64,000 nucleotides of DNA from the NCBI RefSeq assembly GCF_003020115.1, contig NZ_PYFX01000018.1, positions 32,543 to 96,542 on the forward strand, in the 5' to 3' direction. Numbering within the stretch: the first letter of the stretch is position 1; each line of letters begins with the position of its first letter. Positions 34,583-43,373 of the stretch are shown here, in pieces. Source of the stretch: Bradyrhizobium sp. MOS002. GTDB taxonomy: Bacteria > Pseudomonadota > Alphaproteobacteria > Rhizobiales > Xanthobacteraceae. Below the pieces are notes generated by a model. That model was not told the DNA's origin. It saw only the letters and a program-made list of their open reading frames with translations, and did not search any database. The position numbers and the translations under genes were made by a program.

Positions 34583-35539
34583 GTGAGCGAGGGGCAAGTC
34601 GGAAGAAGGCATGTCGGCAAGGCGGTGCTTATCGCAGGCCCGACCGCCAGCGGCAAGTCGGCGCTGGCGCTCGAGCTTGCGCTCGCTGCGGGCGGAGTCG
34701 TGATCAATGCCGATTCCATGCAGGTCTACCGCGACCTCCGCATCATCACCGCGCGGCCCACAGATGGCGACGAGGCGCGGGTTCCTCATCGCCTGTACGG
34801 CCATGTCGATGCGGCCGTGAATTTTTCGGCTGGCGCCTGGGTGGGCGACGCGGCCAAGGCGCTCGAAGAGGCGAAAGCCGAAGGCCGCCTGCCGATATTC
34901 ATCGGCGGGACCGGCCTCTATTTCAAGGCACTGACGGCGGGCCTTTCCGTGGTGCCGCCGATCCCCGCCGAGGTGCGCGAGGGCGTTCGGGCGCGGCTGG
35001 AGCGGAACGGCGTGGAGGCGCTGCACGCCGAACTCGCAGCCTCCGATCCGCGGGCGGCCGAGCGATTGAACCTGCGTGACCGCACGCGCATTGCGCGCGC
35101 GCTCGAAGTGGTCGAAGCCACCGGTCGTTCGCTGCTGGACTGGCATCATGAGGGCCAACCGCCCTTGCTCCCCCGGGACAGTTTTCGCGCGGTGTTCCTC
35201 GCGCCTGAGCGCGACGAGCTCTATGCGCGTATCGACGCCCGCTTCGAGGCCATGTTGGGTGCCGGCGCGCTGAAGGAGGTCGAGCGTCTCGCCGACCGAA
35301 ACCTCGATCCGCTGCTCCCGGCGATGAAGGCTCATGGCGTGCCGGCGCTGATCCGGCATCTGCGCGGTGAGCTCAGCTTGGAGCAGGCCGCCACGATCGG
35401 CGGCGCCGACACCCGCCACTACGCCAAGCGGCAGTTCACCTGGTTCCGGCATCAATTGCCCGAATTCGAGTGGGTGAAGCCGGAGGAGATGCGGAACTGG
35501 CTGGCCACGATCGTGAACGCGGCACAGGACCCCGGCTGA
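34583..35539 (+). CDS. miaA: tRNA dimethylallyltransferase
   Basis: 318 residues from GTG 34583; no in-frame ATG precedes the conserved part. Walker A is GPTASGKS (19-26), followed by VINADSMQVYRDLRIITARP and IFIGGTGLYFKALTAGL, then TRHYAKRQFTWFRHQ near the C-terminus. It adds the dimethylallyl group to A37 of tRNAs reading UNN codons. It is divergent from serB, and the ilvB leader region follows. Confidence 0.95.
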   Translation: MSEGQVGRRHVGKAVLIAGPTASGKSALALELALAAGGVVINADSMQVYRDLRIITARPTDGDEARVPHRLYGHVDAAVNFSAGAWVGDAAKALEEAKAEGRLPIFIGGTGLYFKALTAGLSVVPPIPAEVREGVRARLERNGVEALHAELAASDPRAAERLNLRDRTRIARALEVVEATGRSLLDWHHEGQPPLLPRDSFRAVFLAPERDELYARIDARFEAMLGAGALKEVERLADRNLDPLLPAMKAHGVPALIRHLRGELSLEQAATIGGADTRHYAKRQFTWFRHQLPEFEWVKPEEMRNWLATIVNAAQDPG

Positions 35540-35632
35540 CACGCTTTTGTGCCTCGGCTCCCGAATTTACCTCTCGCCCAACCCCGGGAACACCGCTACA
35601 CTGGCAAAATCGAGCGGAACGGCCGCTTTGCC

Positions 35633-35660
35633 TTGACATCGAGGCTTTGGGCGTTATGTT
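35633..35660 (+). promoter_or_regulatory. Likely sigma-70 promoter of the ilvB leader
   Basis: TTGACA at 35633-35638, a 16-base spacer, then TATGTT at 35655-35660. This would start transcription near 35667, about 25 bases before the leader peptide ATG. Both boxes are close to the vegetative consensus. Confidence 0.6.
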
Positions 35661-35692
35661 TCGCGCAACCTTTGGGATGCTGAGCGCCTAAC

Positions 35693-35758
35693 ATGCGTAA
35701 TATTATTACCAATCTCCTTATCGCCGTCGTACCCAGGCACACCGCCGGGGGTGGCTAG
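35693..35758 (+). CDS. ilvB leader peptide
   Basis: A 21-codon frame: MRNIITNLLIAVVPRHTAGGG and stop TAG. Eight of the residues from 4 to 13 are Ile, Leu or Val (I, I, L, L, I, V, V with one Ala between), just before a set of alternative hairpins and a terminator. This is the signature of ribosome-mediated attenuation by branched-chain amino acids. It is too short for normal gene calling and is supported by position and composition. Confidence 0.8.
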   Translation: MRNIITNLLIAVVPRHTAGGG

Positions 35759-35812
35759 CTGCCATCCACATGACAGGCGGTGTGCAGGGTCCCTCTTCGG
35801 GGCCTTTTTTAT
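35737..35812 (+). promoter_or_regulatory. Branched-chain amino acid attenuator (antiterminator plus terminator)
   Basis: GCACACCGCC (35737-35746, inside the leader frame) pairs perfectly with GGCGGTGTGC (35776-35785). The downstream stem GGTCCC with GGGGCC (35788-35804), loop TCTTC, runs into TTTTTT and is an intrinsic terminator. How the upstream stem affects the terminator is inferred from standard attenuation logic: ribosome stalling at Ile/Leu/Val codons changes which stems form and lets RNA polymerase reach ilvB. Confidence 0.75.
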
Positions 35813-35868
35813 TTCCGAAAACCCGACACGAACGAAGCCGCTGACAACAGCGCATCCGGAGCAAGACA

Positions 35869-37644
35869 ATGACCGACAAGAGCCACGATCCGAACCAGAT
35901 GACCGGCGCCGCGATGATCGTCCGCGCGCTCATCGATCATGGCGTGACCGATATTTTCGGCTATCCCGGCGGCGCCGTGCTCCCGATCTACGACGAGATC
36001 TTCCAGCAGAGCCAGGTCCAGCACATCCTGGTCCGCCACGAGCAGGGCGCGGGCCACGCCGCCGAGGGCTATGCGCGTTCGACCGGCAGGCCGGGCGTTG
36101 CACTGGTGACCTCCGGCCCCGGCGCCACCAACATGGTGACGCCGCTCACCGACGCGCTGATGGACTCGATCCCGCTGGTCTGCATCTCCGGCCAGGTGCC
36201 GACGCATCTGATCGGCAACGACGCGTTCCAGGAATGCGACACCGTCGGCATCACGCGCCCCTGCACCAAACACAACTGGCTGGTGCGCGACGTCAACGAT
36301 CTTGCAAAGGTGCTGCACGAGGCGTTTTACGTTGCGACCACGGGTAGACCGGGCCCGGTGCTCGTCGACGTGCCCAAGGACGTGCAGTTCGCAACCGGCA
36401 CCTATCATCCGCCGCGCAAGTCCGACGTTCATCGCTCCTACGCGCCACGCGTGAAGGGCGATGCGACGCAGATCCGCAAGGCGGTGTCTCTGCTGGCCAA
36501 TGCCAAGCGCCCCGTGATCTACAGCGGCGGCGGCGTGATCAATTCCGGCCCCGAAGCAACCAGGCTGCTGCGCGAGCTGGTCGAGGTCACCGGTTTCCCG
36601 ATCACCTCCACGCTGATGGGCCTCGGCGCATATCCCGCGTCGGGCAAGAGCTGGCTCGGCATGCTCGGCATGCACGGCACCTACGAAGCCAACATGACCA
36701 TGCATGATTGCGACGTCATGCTGTGCGTCGGCGCGCGCTTCGACGACCGCATCACCGGCCGCGTCGACGCGTTCTCGCCGGGCTCGAAGAAGATCCACAT
36801 CGACATCGACCCGTCCTCGATCAACAAGAACATCCGGGTCGACGTGCCCATCATCGGCGACTGCGGCAACATCCTCGGCGACATTCTCCAGGTGTTCAAG
36901 GCGGAGGCGAAGAAGCCCGACATCAAGGCGTGGTGGCAGCAGATCGCGCAGTGGCGCGCCCGCAACTCGCTCTACTACAGGAAGAGCAACGACGTCATCC
37001 TGCCGCAGCACGCGATCCAGAGCCTGTTCGAGGCGACGCGCGGCAAGGACACCTACATCACCACCGAGGTCGGCCAGCATCAGATGTGGGCCGCGCAGTT
37101 CTACGGCTTCGAGGAGCCGCATCGCTGGATGACCTCAGGCGGTCTCGGCACCATGGGCTACGGCCTGCCCGCCGCGGTCGGCGTGCAGGTTGCCCATCCC
37201 GACAGCCTCGTCATCGACATCGCGGGCGATGCCTCGGTGCAGATGACGATGCAGGAGATGTCGACGGCGGTGCAGTACGAGCTGCCTATCAAGATCTTCA
37301 TCCTGAACAACCAGTACATGGGCATGGTGCGGCAGTGGCAGCAGCTGCTCCATGGCAACCGCCTGTCGCATTCCTACTCGGAGGCGATGCCGGACTTTGT
37401 CAAGCTCGCGGAGGCCTATGGCGGCGTTGGCTTCCAGGTGCACAAGCCCGGCGATCTCGAGGGTGCCATCCAGGAGATGATCTCGGTCAAGCGCCCGGTG
37501 CTGTTCGACTGCCGTGTCGCGTCGCTGGAAAATTGTTTCCCGATGATCCCCTCCGGCAAGGCGCACAACGAGATGCTGTTGCCGGAGCAGGCGAACGACG
37601 AAGCCACCGCAAAGGCGTTCGCCGGCGGCAAGGCGCTGGTGTGA
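35869..37644 (+). CDS. ilvB: Acetolactate synthase large subunit
   Basis: 591 residues, with GGAGCAAGACA before the ATG. It has the FGYPGGAVLPIYDE motif, the catalytic glutamate in LVRHEQGAGHAAEGYAR, and the thiamine-diphosphate motif GDASVQMTMQEMSTAVQYELP followed by NNQYMGMVRQW. It joins two pyruvates (or pyruvate and 2-oxobutyrate) in the first step of Ile/Val/Leu synthesis. Expression is probably set by the attenuator upstream. The regulatory subunit ilvN is 1.2 kb downstream, with a dehydratase gene between. Confidence 0.96.
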   Translation: MTDKSHDPNQMTGAAMIVRALIDHGVTDIFGYPGGAVLPIYDEIFQQSQVQHILVRHEQGAGHAAEGYARSTGRPGVALVTSGPGATNMVTPLTDALMDSIPLVCISGQVPTHLIGNDAFQECDTVGITRPCTKHNWLVRDVNDLAKVLHEAFYVATTGRPGPVLVDVPKDVQFATGTYHPPRKSDVHRSYAPRVKGDATQIRKAVSLLANAKRPVIYSGGGVINSGPEATRLLRELVEVTGFPITSTLMGLGAYPASGKSWLGMLGMHGTYEANMTMHDCDVMLCVGARFDDRITGRVDAFSPGSKKIHIDIDPSSINKNIRVDVPIIGDCGNILGDILQVFKAEAKKPDIKAWWQQIAQWRARNSLYYRKSNDVILPQHAIQSLFEATRGKDTYITTEVGQHQMWAAQFYGFEEPHRWMTSGGLGTMGYGLPAAVGVQVAHPDSLVIDIAGDASVQMTMQEMSTAVQYELPIKIFILNNQYMGMVRQWQQLLHGNRLSHSYSEAMPDFVKLAEAYGGVGFQVHKPGDLEGAIQEMISVKRPVLFDCRVASLENCFPMIPSGKAHNEMLLPEQANDEATAKAFAGGKALV

Positions 37645-37666
37645 GCGTGATCGTCACAAATTCCGC

Positions 37667-37768
37667 TGTCATCGCCCGGCTTGACCGGGCGATCCAGTAC
37701 GCCGCGGCCTCTCGATCGCTCTCGGGGGCCTCTGGAATACTGGATCCCCGCCTTCGCGGGGATGACAG
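37667..37768. repeat. Dispersed repeat family B
   Basis: TGTCATCGCCCGGCTTGACC opens the element and TTCGCGGGGATGACA closes it. The middle words ATCCAGTACGCCGCGGCC and TGGAATACTGGATC match the copy at 33553-33650. It lies between ilvB and the dehydratase gene within the branched-chain gene set. Confidence 0.75.
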
Positions 37769-37798
37769 TCGCGAGCGATGGATTGATGAGAAGGTGAA

Positions 37799-38782
37799 AT
37801 GTTCGACCTGAACGAGCTCGAACGCGCACATGCGATCGTGGGGCAGGCGGTGCCGGCAACGCCGGCGCACGCCTGGCCGCTGCTCAGCCAGCGGCTCGGC
37901 ACGCAGGTCGTGGTCAAGCACGAGAATCACACGCCGACCGGCGCCTTCAAGGTGCGCGGCGGGTTGGTCTATCTCGATCGGCTGAAGAGCGAACGGCCGA
38001 ACATTCCGGGCATCATCTCGGCGACGCGCGGCAATCATGGTCAAAGCCTCGCCTTTGCGGCGAGCCGCCATGGCGTGCCTGCCGTGATCTATGTGCCGCG
38101 CGGCAATTCGGTCGAGAAGAACCGCGCGATGAAGGCGTTCGGCGCCGAACTCGTCGAGCATGGCAAGGACTTTCAGGCCGCACGCGAGGAAGCCGGCCGC
38201 CACGCGCAATTCGCCGGGCTGCACATGGTGCCGTCGTTCCATACGGACCTGGTGCTGGGCGTGGCGACCTATGCGCTCGAATTGTTCCGGGCCGCGCCGG
38301 ATCTCGACATCCTCTATGTGCCGATCGGGCAAGGCTCGGGGATCTGCGGCTGCATCATGGCGCGTGACCTGCTCGGCCTGAAGACCGAGATCGTCGGCGT
38401 GCAGTCGACCGAGGCGCCGTCCTACGCGCTCTCGTTCGCGGCGGGCCACGTCGTGACGACCGAGACCAGCAACACGCTCGCGGACGGCATGGCGACGCGG
38501 ATTCCCGATCCGGAAGCGCTCGCCATCATCCGCAAAGGCGCTTCGCGCATCGTCGAGGTCACCGACGACGAGGTCGCCGCCGCGATCCGCGCCTACTGGA
38601 CCGACACGCACAATCTCGCTGAAGGCGCCGGCGCCGCCGCGCTCGCTGCGGCGCTTCAGGAAAAGACCAAGCTACAGGGCAAGCGCGTCGGTCTCGTGCT
38701 GTCAGGCGGCAATATCGATTTCGATCTGTTCCGCGGTTGGGTCGGGACGGATGCGCCGGTCGCTGATCGGGCGACGGCGTAA
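37799..38782 (+). CDS. PLP-dependent serine/threonine dehydratase
   Basis: 327 residues. The fold-type II PLP lysine is in HTPTGAFKVRGG, followed by SATRGNHGQSLAFAASRHG and a glycine-rich GQGSGICGCI phosphate loop. There is no C-terminal ACT domain, so it is not the feedback-regulated IlvA form. It makes 2-oxobutyrate or pyruvate from Thr or Ser. Between ilvB and ilvN it could feed isoleucine synthesis, although catabolic members of this family also exist. Confidence 0.88.
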   Translation: MFDLNELERAHAIVGQAVPATPAHAWPLLSQRLGTQVVVKHENHTPTGAFKVRGGLVYLDRLKSERPNIPGIISATRGNHGQSLAFAASRHGVPAVIYVPRGNSVEKNRAMKAFGAELVEHGKDFQAAREEAGRHAQFAGLHMVPSFHTDLVLGVATYALELFRAAPDLDILYVPIGQGSGICGCIMARDLLGLKTEIVGVQSTEAPSYALSFAAGHVVTTETSNTLADGMATRIPDPEALAIIRKGASRIVEVTDDEVAAAIRAYWTDTHNLAEGAGAAALAAALQEKTKLQGKRVGLVLSGGNIDFDLFRGWVGTDAPVADRATA

Positions 38783-38805
38783 AGACGAGAATAGAGGGGA
38801 CGACA

Positions 38806-39348
38806 ATGAACCAGCCCGCATCCGCCTACTTCATCGAAGAGCGCCACGAGCCGAACGAGACGCACACGCTTTCGGTGCTCGTGCAGAACGAGCCCGGCGT
38901 GCTCGCGCGCGTTATCGGACTGTTCTCGGGGCGCGGCTACAACATCGAGAGCCTCACGGTCTCGGAGACCGAGAGCCAGAAGCATCTCTCGCGCATCACC
39001 ATCGTCACCACCGGCACGCCGATGGTGATCGAGCAGATCAAGCATCAGCTCGACCGCATGATCCCGGTCTATCGCGTCGTGGACATGACGCTGACCAAGC
39101 GCTCGATGGAGCGCGAACTGGCGATGGTGAAGGTGCGCGGACAGGGCGAGCATCGTGTCGAGGCGCTGCGGCTGGCGGACGCGTTCCGTGCCCGCGTGAT
39201 CGACGCCACCACCGAGAGCTTTGTGTTCGAGATCACAGGCAACACCGACAAGATCAATCAGTTTATCGACCTGATGCGTCCGCTTGGCCTCGTCGAAGTG
39301 TCGCGCACCGGTGTTGCCGCGATTGGTCGCGGGCCTGAAGGAATGTGA
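38806..39348 (+). CDS. ilvN: Acetolactate synthase small (regulatory) subunit
   Basis: 180 residues. The N-terminal ACT domain is HTLSVLVQNEPGVLARVIGL, with FSGRGYNIESLTVSETES, and a second regulatory domain follows (ELAMVKVRGQGEHRVEALRL). It activates the large subunit and gives valine feedback. A methyltransferase gene starts three bases after its stop. Some annotations call this gene ilvH. Confidence 0.95.
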   Translation: MNQPASAYFIEERHEPNETHTLSVLVQNEPGVLARVIGLFSGRGYNIESLTVSETESQKHLSRITIVTTGTPMVIEQIKHQLDRMIPVYRVVDMTLTKRSMERELAMVKVRGQGEHRVEALRLADAFRARVIDATTESFVFEITGNTDKINQFIDLMRPLGLVEVSRTGVAAIGRGPEGM

Positions 39349-39351
39349 ACC

Positions 39352-40041
39352 ATGCTGGCGCGCGATTGGTATTACAACGAGCGGAACCGGATGGGGATCG
39401 GGCCTGCAGTGGCCTCGATCTACGACAGTCACGACGATGCCGATCTACGGGCGCGCGCGGCGCTGAAAATGCTTGGGGTCCAGCGCGGCTGGCGCATCGC
39501 CGACATCGGTTGCGGCAACGGCGTGCTCGCGACCGAGGCGGCGCTGATGGGCGCCGAGGTCGACGCCATCGACATCTCGCCCGCGATGCTGGCGCTCGCC
39601 GAGATCTACGCGCGCGACCGCAAAGCGCCCGTGCGCACGCAGTCCGCCGGCCTGCTCAGCTTCGCCTACCGGCCGGAGTCCTATGACCTGATCGTCAGCG
39701 AGTTCACGCTGCACCATCTGCCGGATTTCTGGAAGGCGGTGGCCATGTCGCGGATCTATCGCGCGCTCAAGCCCGGTGCCACCTTCTATCTGCGCGACAT
39801 CGTCTACGCCTCGATGCCCGATGCCGTCGAGCGCGACGTCGAGCAATGGGCCGACTTTGAGATCAAGAACCACGATGTCCCGCGTGAAAGCGTCGTCAAC
39901 CACATGCGCGACGAGTATTCCACTTTTGGCTGGGTCATGGAGCGGATGTTGACCGACGTCGGCTTCACGGTGGTCTCGGCCGATTACCACGCCCCGATGC
40001 ACGGCACCTATCTGCTGCGGAAACCCGATTCTTCCACGTAA
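39352..40041 (+). CDS. Class I SAM-dependent methyltransferase
   Basis: 229 residues. It has the SAM-binding motif I RIADIGCGNGVLATEAALMGAEV, then DAIDISPAMLALAE and the FTLHHLPDFWKAVAMSRIYRAL segment of the methyltransferase 11 group. The substrate is unknown. It is probably co-transcribed with ilvN (three-base gap). A family C repeat follows its stop. Confidence 0.9.
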   Translation: MLARDWYYNERNRMGIGPAVASIYDSHDDADLRARAALKMLGVQRGWRIADIGCGNGVLATEAALMGAEVDAIDISPAMLALAEIYARDRKAPVRTQSAGLLSFAYRPESYDLIVSEFTLHHLPDFWKAVAMSRIYRALKPGATFYLRDIVYASMPDAVERDVEQWADFEIKNHDVPRESVVNHMRDEYSTFGWVMERMLTDVGFTVVSADYHAPMHGTYLLRKPDSST

Positions 40042-40098
40042 AGGCCGGCAAGCAAGGCTAAAGCCGTGAGAGCAAACTGCAACTACGATGTAGCTGCG

Positions 40099-40219
40099 CT
40101 CCCTCCCCCGCTTGCGGGGGAGGGCTGGGGAGAGGGTGTCTCCGCACTCGAGAACCCCCAAGAGGAGAAAACCCTCACCCGCGCCTTCGGCGCGACCTCT
40201 CCCGCAAGCGGGAGAGGTT
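40099..40219. repeat. Dispersed repeat, family C, inverted halves
   Basis: CTCCCTCCCCCGCTTGCGGG followed by GAGGGCTGGGGAGAGGGTG, then, facing it, AAACCCTCACCCGCGCC and CTCTCCCGCAAGCGGGAGAG. Both halves form strong hairpins. It sits between the methyltransferase and EamA genes and may stop transcription. Confidence 0.75.
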
Positions 40220-40230
40220 AGGAGTTTGGG

Positions 40231-41127
40231 ATGAAGCCGGCCGACATCCTCATCGCCATCCTGGTGGCGGTCATCTGGGGGCTTGCCTTCGTGGCGAGCC
40301 GGATCGCGCTCGACGAATTTTCGCCGGAGCTGATGACGGCGATGCGCTTCACCATTGCCGCGGTCCCGTGCCTGTTCATTCGCAAGCCGAAGGTCGCCTG
40401 GTCGCTCCTGATCGCGATCAGCTTCACGCTCTTTCTCGGCCAGTTTCTGAGCCAGGCCTATGGCATCGCCCATGGCGTGCCGGTGGGGTTGACCAGCGTC
40501 GTGGTGCAGAGCCAGGCGCTGTTCACGATCGGCTTTGCCGCGCTCGCATTCGGCGAGCGGCCGACGCCGGTGCAGACGCTGGGCATCGTCATCGCAGCCG
40601 TCGGCCTTTTGATGATCTGCGGCACGGTCGGCTATGATTTCAGCGTCGGTGCCTTCGCCGTGCTGATGATCGCGCCGGTCAGCTTTGCGATCGGCAATAT
40701 CCTGCTGCGCGGCGCCCGCGGCGTGCCGATGTTCGATCTGTTCGCCTGGTTGTGCCTCGCCACCGCGGTGCCGCTGTTCGCGCTCACGCTGGTCGTCAAC
40801 GGGCCGACACCGACCTGGCAGTCGCTGATTCACATGTCGCTCACCGGCCTCATTTGCATGCTGTTGATCGGCGGCATCTCCACCAGCATCGCCTATTGGC
40901 TGTGGGGTCGGCTGCTGCGTGACTATCCGACCGCGCAAGTGGTGCCGTTCGCGCTGCTGGTGCCGTTCGTCGGCTCGGCCGCGTCCAGCATCGTGTTCGG
41001 TGAGCGGTTCGGCCCGCTGCGCCTCGCCGGCATGCTCACCGTGATCGGCGGTATAGCGGTGATGGTGCTGGCGAAGCGCCCCGGGGCGGTACCCCAGAGA
41101 ACCGCAGCCGAAGCCCGCGTGAGGTGA
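40231..41127 (+). CDS. EamA/DMT family transporter
   Basis: 298 residues with ten membrane segments in two EamA repeats. It starts MKPADILIAILVAVIWGLAFVASRIALDEFSPELMTAMRF, typical of the family, and ends with ERFGPLRLAGMLTVIGGIAVMVLAKRPG. These proteins export small metabolites such as amino acids or purines. Its stop overlaps the start region of the LysE gene, so the two exporters form one unit. Confidence 0.92.
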   Translation: MKPADILIAILVAVIWGLAFVASRIALDEFSPELMTAMRFTIAAVPCLFIRKPKVAWSLLIAISFTLFLGQFLSQAYGIAHGVPVGLTSVVVQSQALFTIGFAALAFGERPTPVQTLGIVIAAVGLLMICGTVGYDFSVGAFAVLMIAPVSFAIGNILLRGARGVPMFDLFAWLCLATAVPLFALTLVVNGPTPTWQSLIHMSLTGLICMLLIGGISTSIAYWLWGRLLRDYPTAQVVPFALLVPFVGSAASSIVFGERFGPLRLAGMLTVIGGIAVMVLAKRPGAVPQRTAAEARVR

Positions 41128-41129
41128 GC

Positions 41130-41732
41130 ATGTCCCAGTCGCTGCTGTATGCCTTCTTCGCCTTCATGGCCGTGATGTATTTCACGCCTGGGCCGAACAA
41201 CATCATGTTGCTGTCCTCGGGGCTGACCTATGGCTTCCGGCGCACCATCCCCCACATCGCCGGCGTCGTCATCGGCTTCGCCTTCATGATTGCAGCGGTC
41301 GGTCTCGGGCTCGGCACCGTGTTCCTGGCCTATCCCATCCTGCAGATCGTTTTGAAATATGCCGGCGCCGCCTACTTGCTCTATCTGGCCGCCGTGATCG
41401 CTTTCTCGGGTCCGGCCAAGCCGGGCGACGGAGACGGCCGCGGTCCGATGACCTTCCTGGGCGCCGCCATGTTCCAATGGATCAACGCAAAAGGCTGGGT
41501 GATCGTGATCGGCACCATCACCGCCTATGCGGCCATCGCCCAATTCCCGCTCAACATCGCGATCCAGACCTTGATCAGCCTGCTCGTGGGCACGGTCTCG
41601 ACGGTGGTCTGGGCCTTCTTCGGCACCGCACTGCGGCCGGTCCTGACCTCCGTGCGGCTGGTCCGCGCCTTCAATATCCTGATGGCGATCCTGCTGCTGG
41701 CGTCGCTCTACCCCGTCGTCATGGATGCATGA
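41130..41732 (+). CDS. LysE/RhtB family amino acid exporter
   Basis: 200 residues from ATG 41130, three bases after the EamA stop; a GTG two codons upstream is possible. It has six membrane segments and the FTPGPNNIMLLSSGLTYGFRRT motif typical of LysE/RhtB exporters. The export of one or more amino acids is expected. Its place before ilvC raises the idea of branched-chain amino acid or homoserine/threonine export, but the substrate cannot be read from sequence. Confidence 0.92.
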   Translation: MSQSLLYAFFAFMAVMYFTPGPNNIMLLSSGLTYGFRRTIPHIAGVVIGFAFMIAAVGLGLGTVFLAYPILQIVLKYAGAAYLLYLAAVIAFSGPAKPGDGDGRGPMTFLGAAMFQWINAKGWVIVIGTITAYAAIAQFPLNIAIQTLISLLVGTVSTVVWAFFGTALRPVLTSVRLVRAFNILMAILLLASLYPVVMDA

Positions 41733-41880
41733 TGCCCCAGCTTTCCATGCAGAAACGGGTTTCCCAGGGGGCCGAAAATGCTCTAGACAGCCCCCCGAAA
41801 TCCGCAAATTTCACCGTCCGAGACCTGACTGACAAGACCTGACCAACGGCCGATTCCGGCCCCTGAACGAGGAAACGACC

Positions 41881-42900
41881 ATGCGTGTTTATTATGATCG
41901 CGACGCCGACCTGAACCTGATCAAGGGCAAGAAGGTCGTCATCGTCGGCTATGGCAGCCAGGGCCACGCCCATGCGCTGAACCTGAAGGATTCCGGCGTC
42001 AAGGACGTGGCGATCGCGCTCCGCAAGGGTTCGGCCTCGGCCAAGAAGGCGGAAGCTGCCGGCTTCAAGGTGATGGAAGTCGCCGAGGCCGCCAAATGGG
42101 CCGACCTGGTCATGATGCTGACCCCGGACGAGCTCCAGGGCGACATCTACCGCGAGCACCTGCACGACAACATGAAGAAGGGCGCCGCCCTCGTCTTCGC
42201 GCACGGTCTCAACGTCCACTTCAACCTGCTCGACCCGCGCGCCGATCTCGACGTTCTCATGATCGCGCCGAAGGGCCCCGGCCACACCGTGCGTTCCGAA
42301 TACCAGCGCGGCGGCGGCGTGCCCTGCCTGATCGCGATCGCCAAGGACGTCTCGGGTAACGCCCACGACCTCGGCCTGTCCTACGCCTCCGCTGTCGGTG
42401 GTGGCCGCGCCGGCATCATCGAGACCACCTTCAAGGAAGAGTGCGAGACCGACCTGTTCGGCGAGCAAGTGGTGCTCTGCGGCGGCCTGGTCGAGCTGAT
42501 CAAGGGCGGCTACGAGACCCTGGTCGAAGCCGGCTACGCCCCGGAGATGGCCTATTTCGAGTGCCTGCACGAGGTGAAGCTGATCGTCGACCTGATCTAC
42601 GAAGGCGGCATCGCCAACATGAACTACTCGATCTCCAACACCGCGGAATACGGCGAGTACGTCACCGGTCCGCGCATCGTCACCGACGAGACCAAGAAGG
42701 AGATGAAGCGGGTTCTGAACGACATCCAGTCCGGCAAGTTCGCCCGCGACTGGATGCTCGAGAACAAGGTCAACCAGACCTCGTTCAAGGCAACCCGAGC
42801 CAAGCTCGCCGAGCATCCGATCGAGGAAGTCGGCGCCAAGCTGCGCGACATGATGCCCTGGATCAAGAAGGGCGCGCTGGTCGACAAGTCGAAGAACTAA
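41881..42900 (+). CDS. ilvC: Ketol-acid reductoisomerase
   Basis: 339 residues, the class I length. The NADPH fold is VVIVGYGSQGHAHALNLKDSG, followed by LMIAPKGPGHTVRSEY and the metal-binding FKEECETDLFGEQ and LCGGLVELIKGGYETLVEAGY segments. It converts acetolactate to dihydroxyisovalerate in Val/Leu/Ile synthesis, the second step after IlvBN. It has its own upstream gap (about 150 bases) and a terminator hairpin about 110 bases downstream. Confidence 0.97.
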   Translation: MRVYYDRDADLNLIKGKKVVIVGYGSQGHAHALNLKDSGVKDVAIALRKGSASAKKAEAAGFKVMEVAEAAKWADLVMMLTPDELQGDIYREHLHDNMKKGAALVFAHGLNVHFNLLDPRADLDVLMIAPKGPGHTVRSEYQRGGGVPCLIAIAKDVSGNAHDLGLSYASAVGGGRAGIIETTFKEECETDLFGEQVVLCGGLVELIKGGYETLVEAGYAPEMAYFECLHEVKLIVDLIYEGGIANMNYSISNTAEYGEYVTGPRIVTDETKKEMKRVLNDIQSGKFARDWMLENKVNQTSFKATRAKLAEHPIEEVGAKLRDMMPWIKKGALVDKSKN

Positions 42901-43008
42901 GTCGCGGTCGTACGGGTGCGGCGTATCGGTTGCGCCGCATCCGGACACGCAAGCGAAAACACAAGCTTCGTCCGCCAAACCAATTCTTAAATCTTCGCGA
43001 CTATATTC

Positions 43009-43042
43009 GAGCGAGATCGCAACCAGCGGTCTCGCTCTTTTC
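43009..43042 (+). terminator. Intrinsic terminator after ilvC
   Basis: Perfect 8-bp stem GAGCGAGA with TCTCGCTC around a 13-base loop, followed by TTTTC. It lies in the gap 42901-43373. Confidence 0.7.
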
Positions 43043-43373
43043 GTCTCGCGCGAAGCATTGCTGCTTCATTCAAATTCTCCGCGAGCTGAAGTGCTCCCTG
43101 AGCATGAAGAACTGACGCTTAAACCACATTCTTGGTCTCGCGTTGTTTTTCGGAATTTCCCAGAAGCCCCCGATCCTCAAAAGCTCAGCGTCTTCAGGGT
43201 CAAGTATTCGGCTCTTTATCCATATCTTCACGGTGCAATCAATCTCACGTCGCGACGTTCGCGCCTCGCTTCACCTTAAGAACTGACATCGGTGGCGTCT
43301 CCTTGAGTGGTGGACGGCATTGCGCCCCGGCACCTTTCCCCTGCATGATCGCGGGAGCTCTTGGGGGAAGACC
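43043..43373. other. Intergenic stretch without a supported gene
   Basis: After the ilvC terminator this AT-richer stretch holds short open frames with no convincing ribosome site or codon pattern. Only the GGGGGAAG ribosome site of the next gene, at its end, is clear. Confidence 0.5.
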
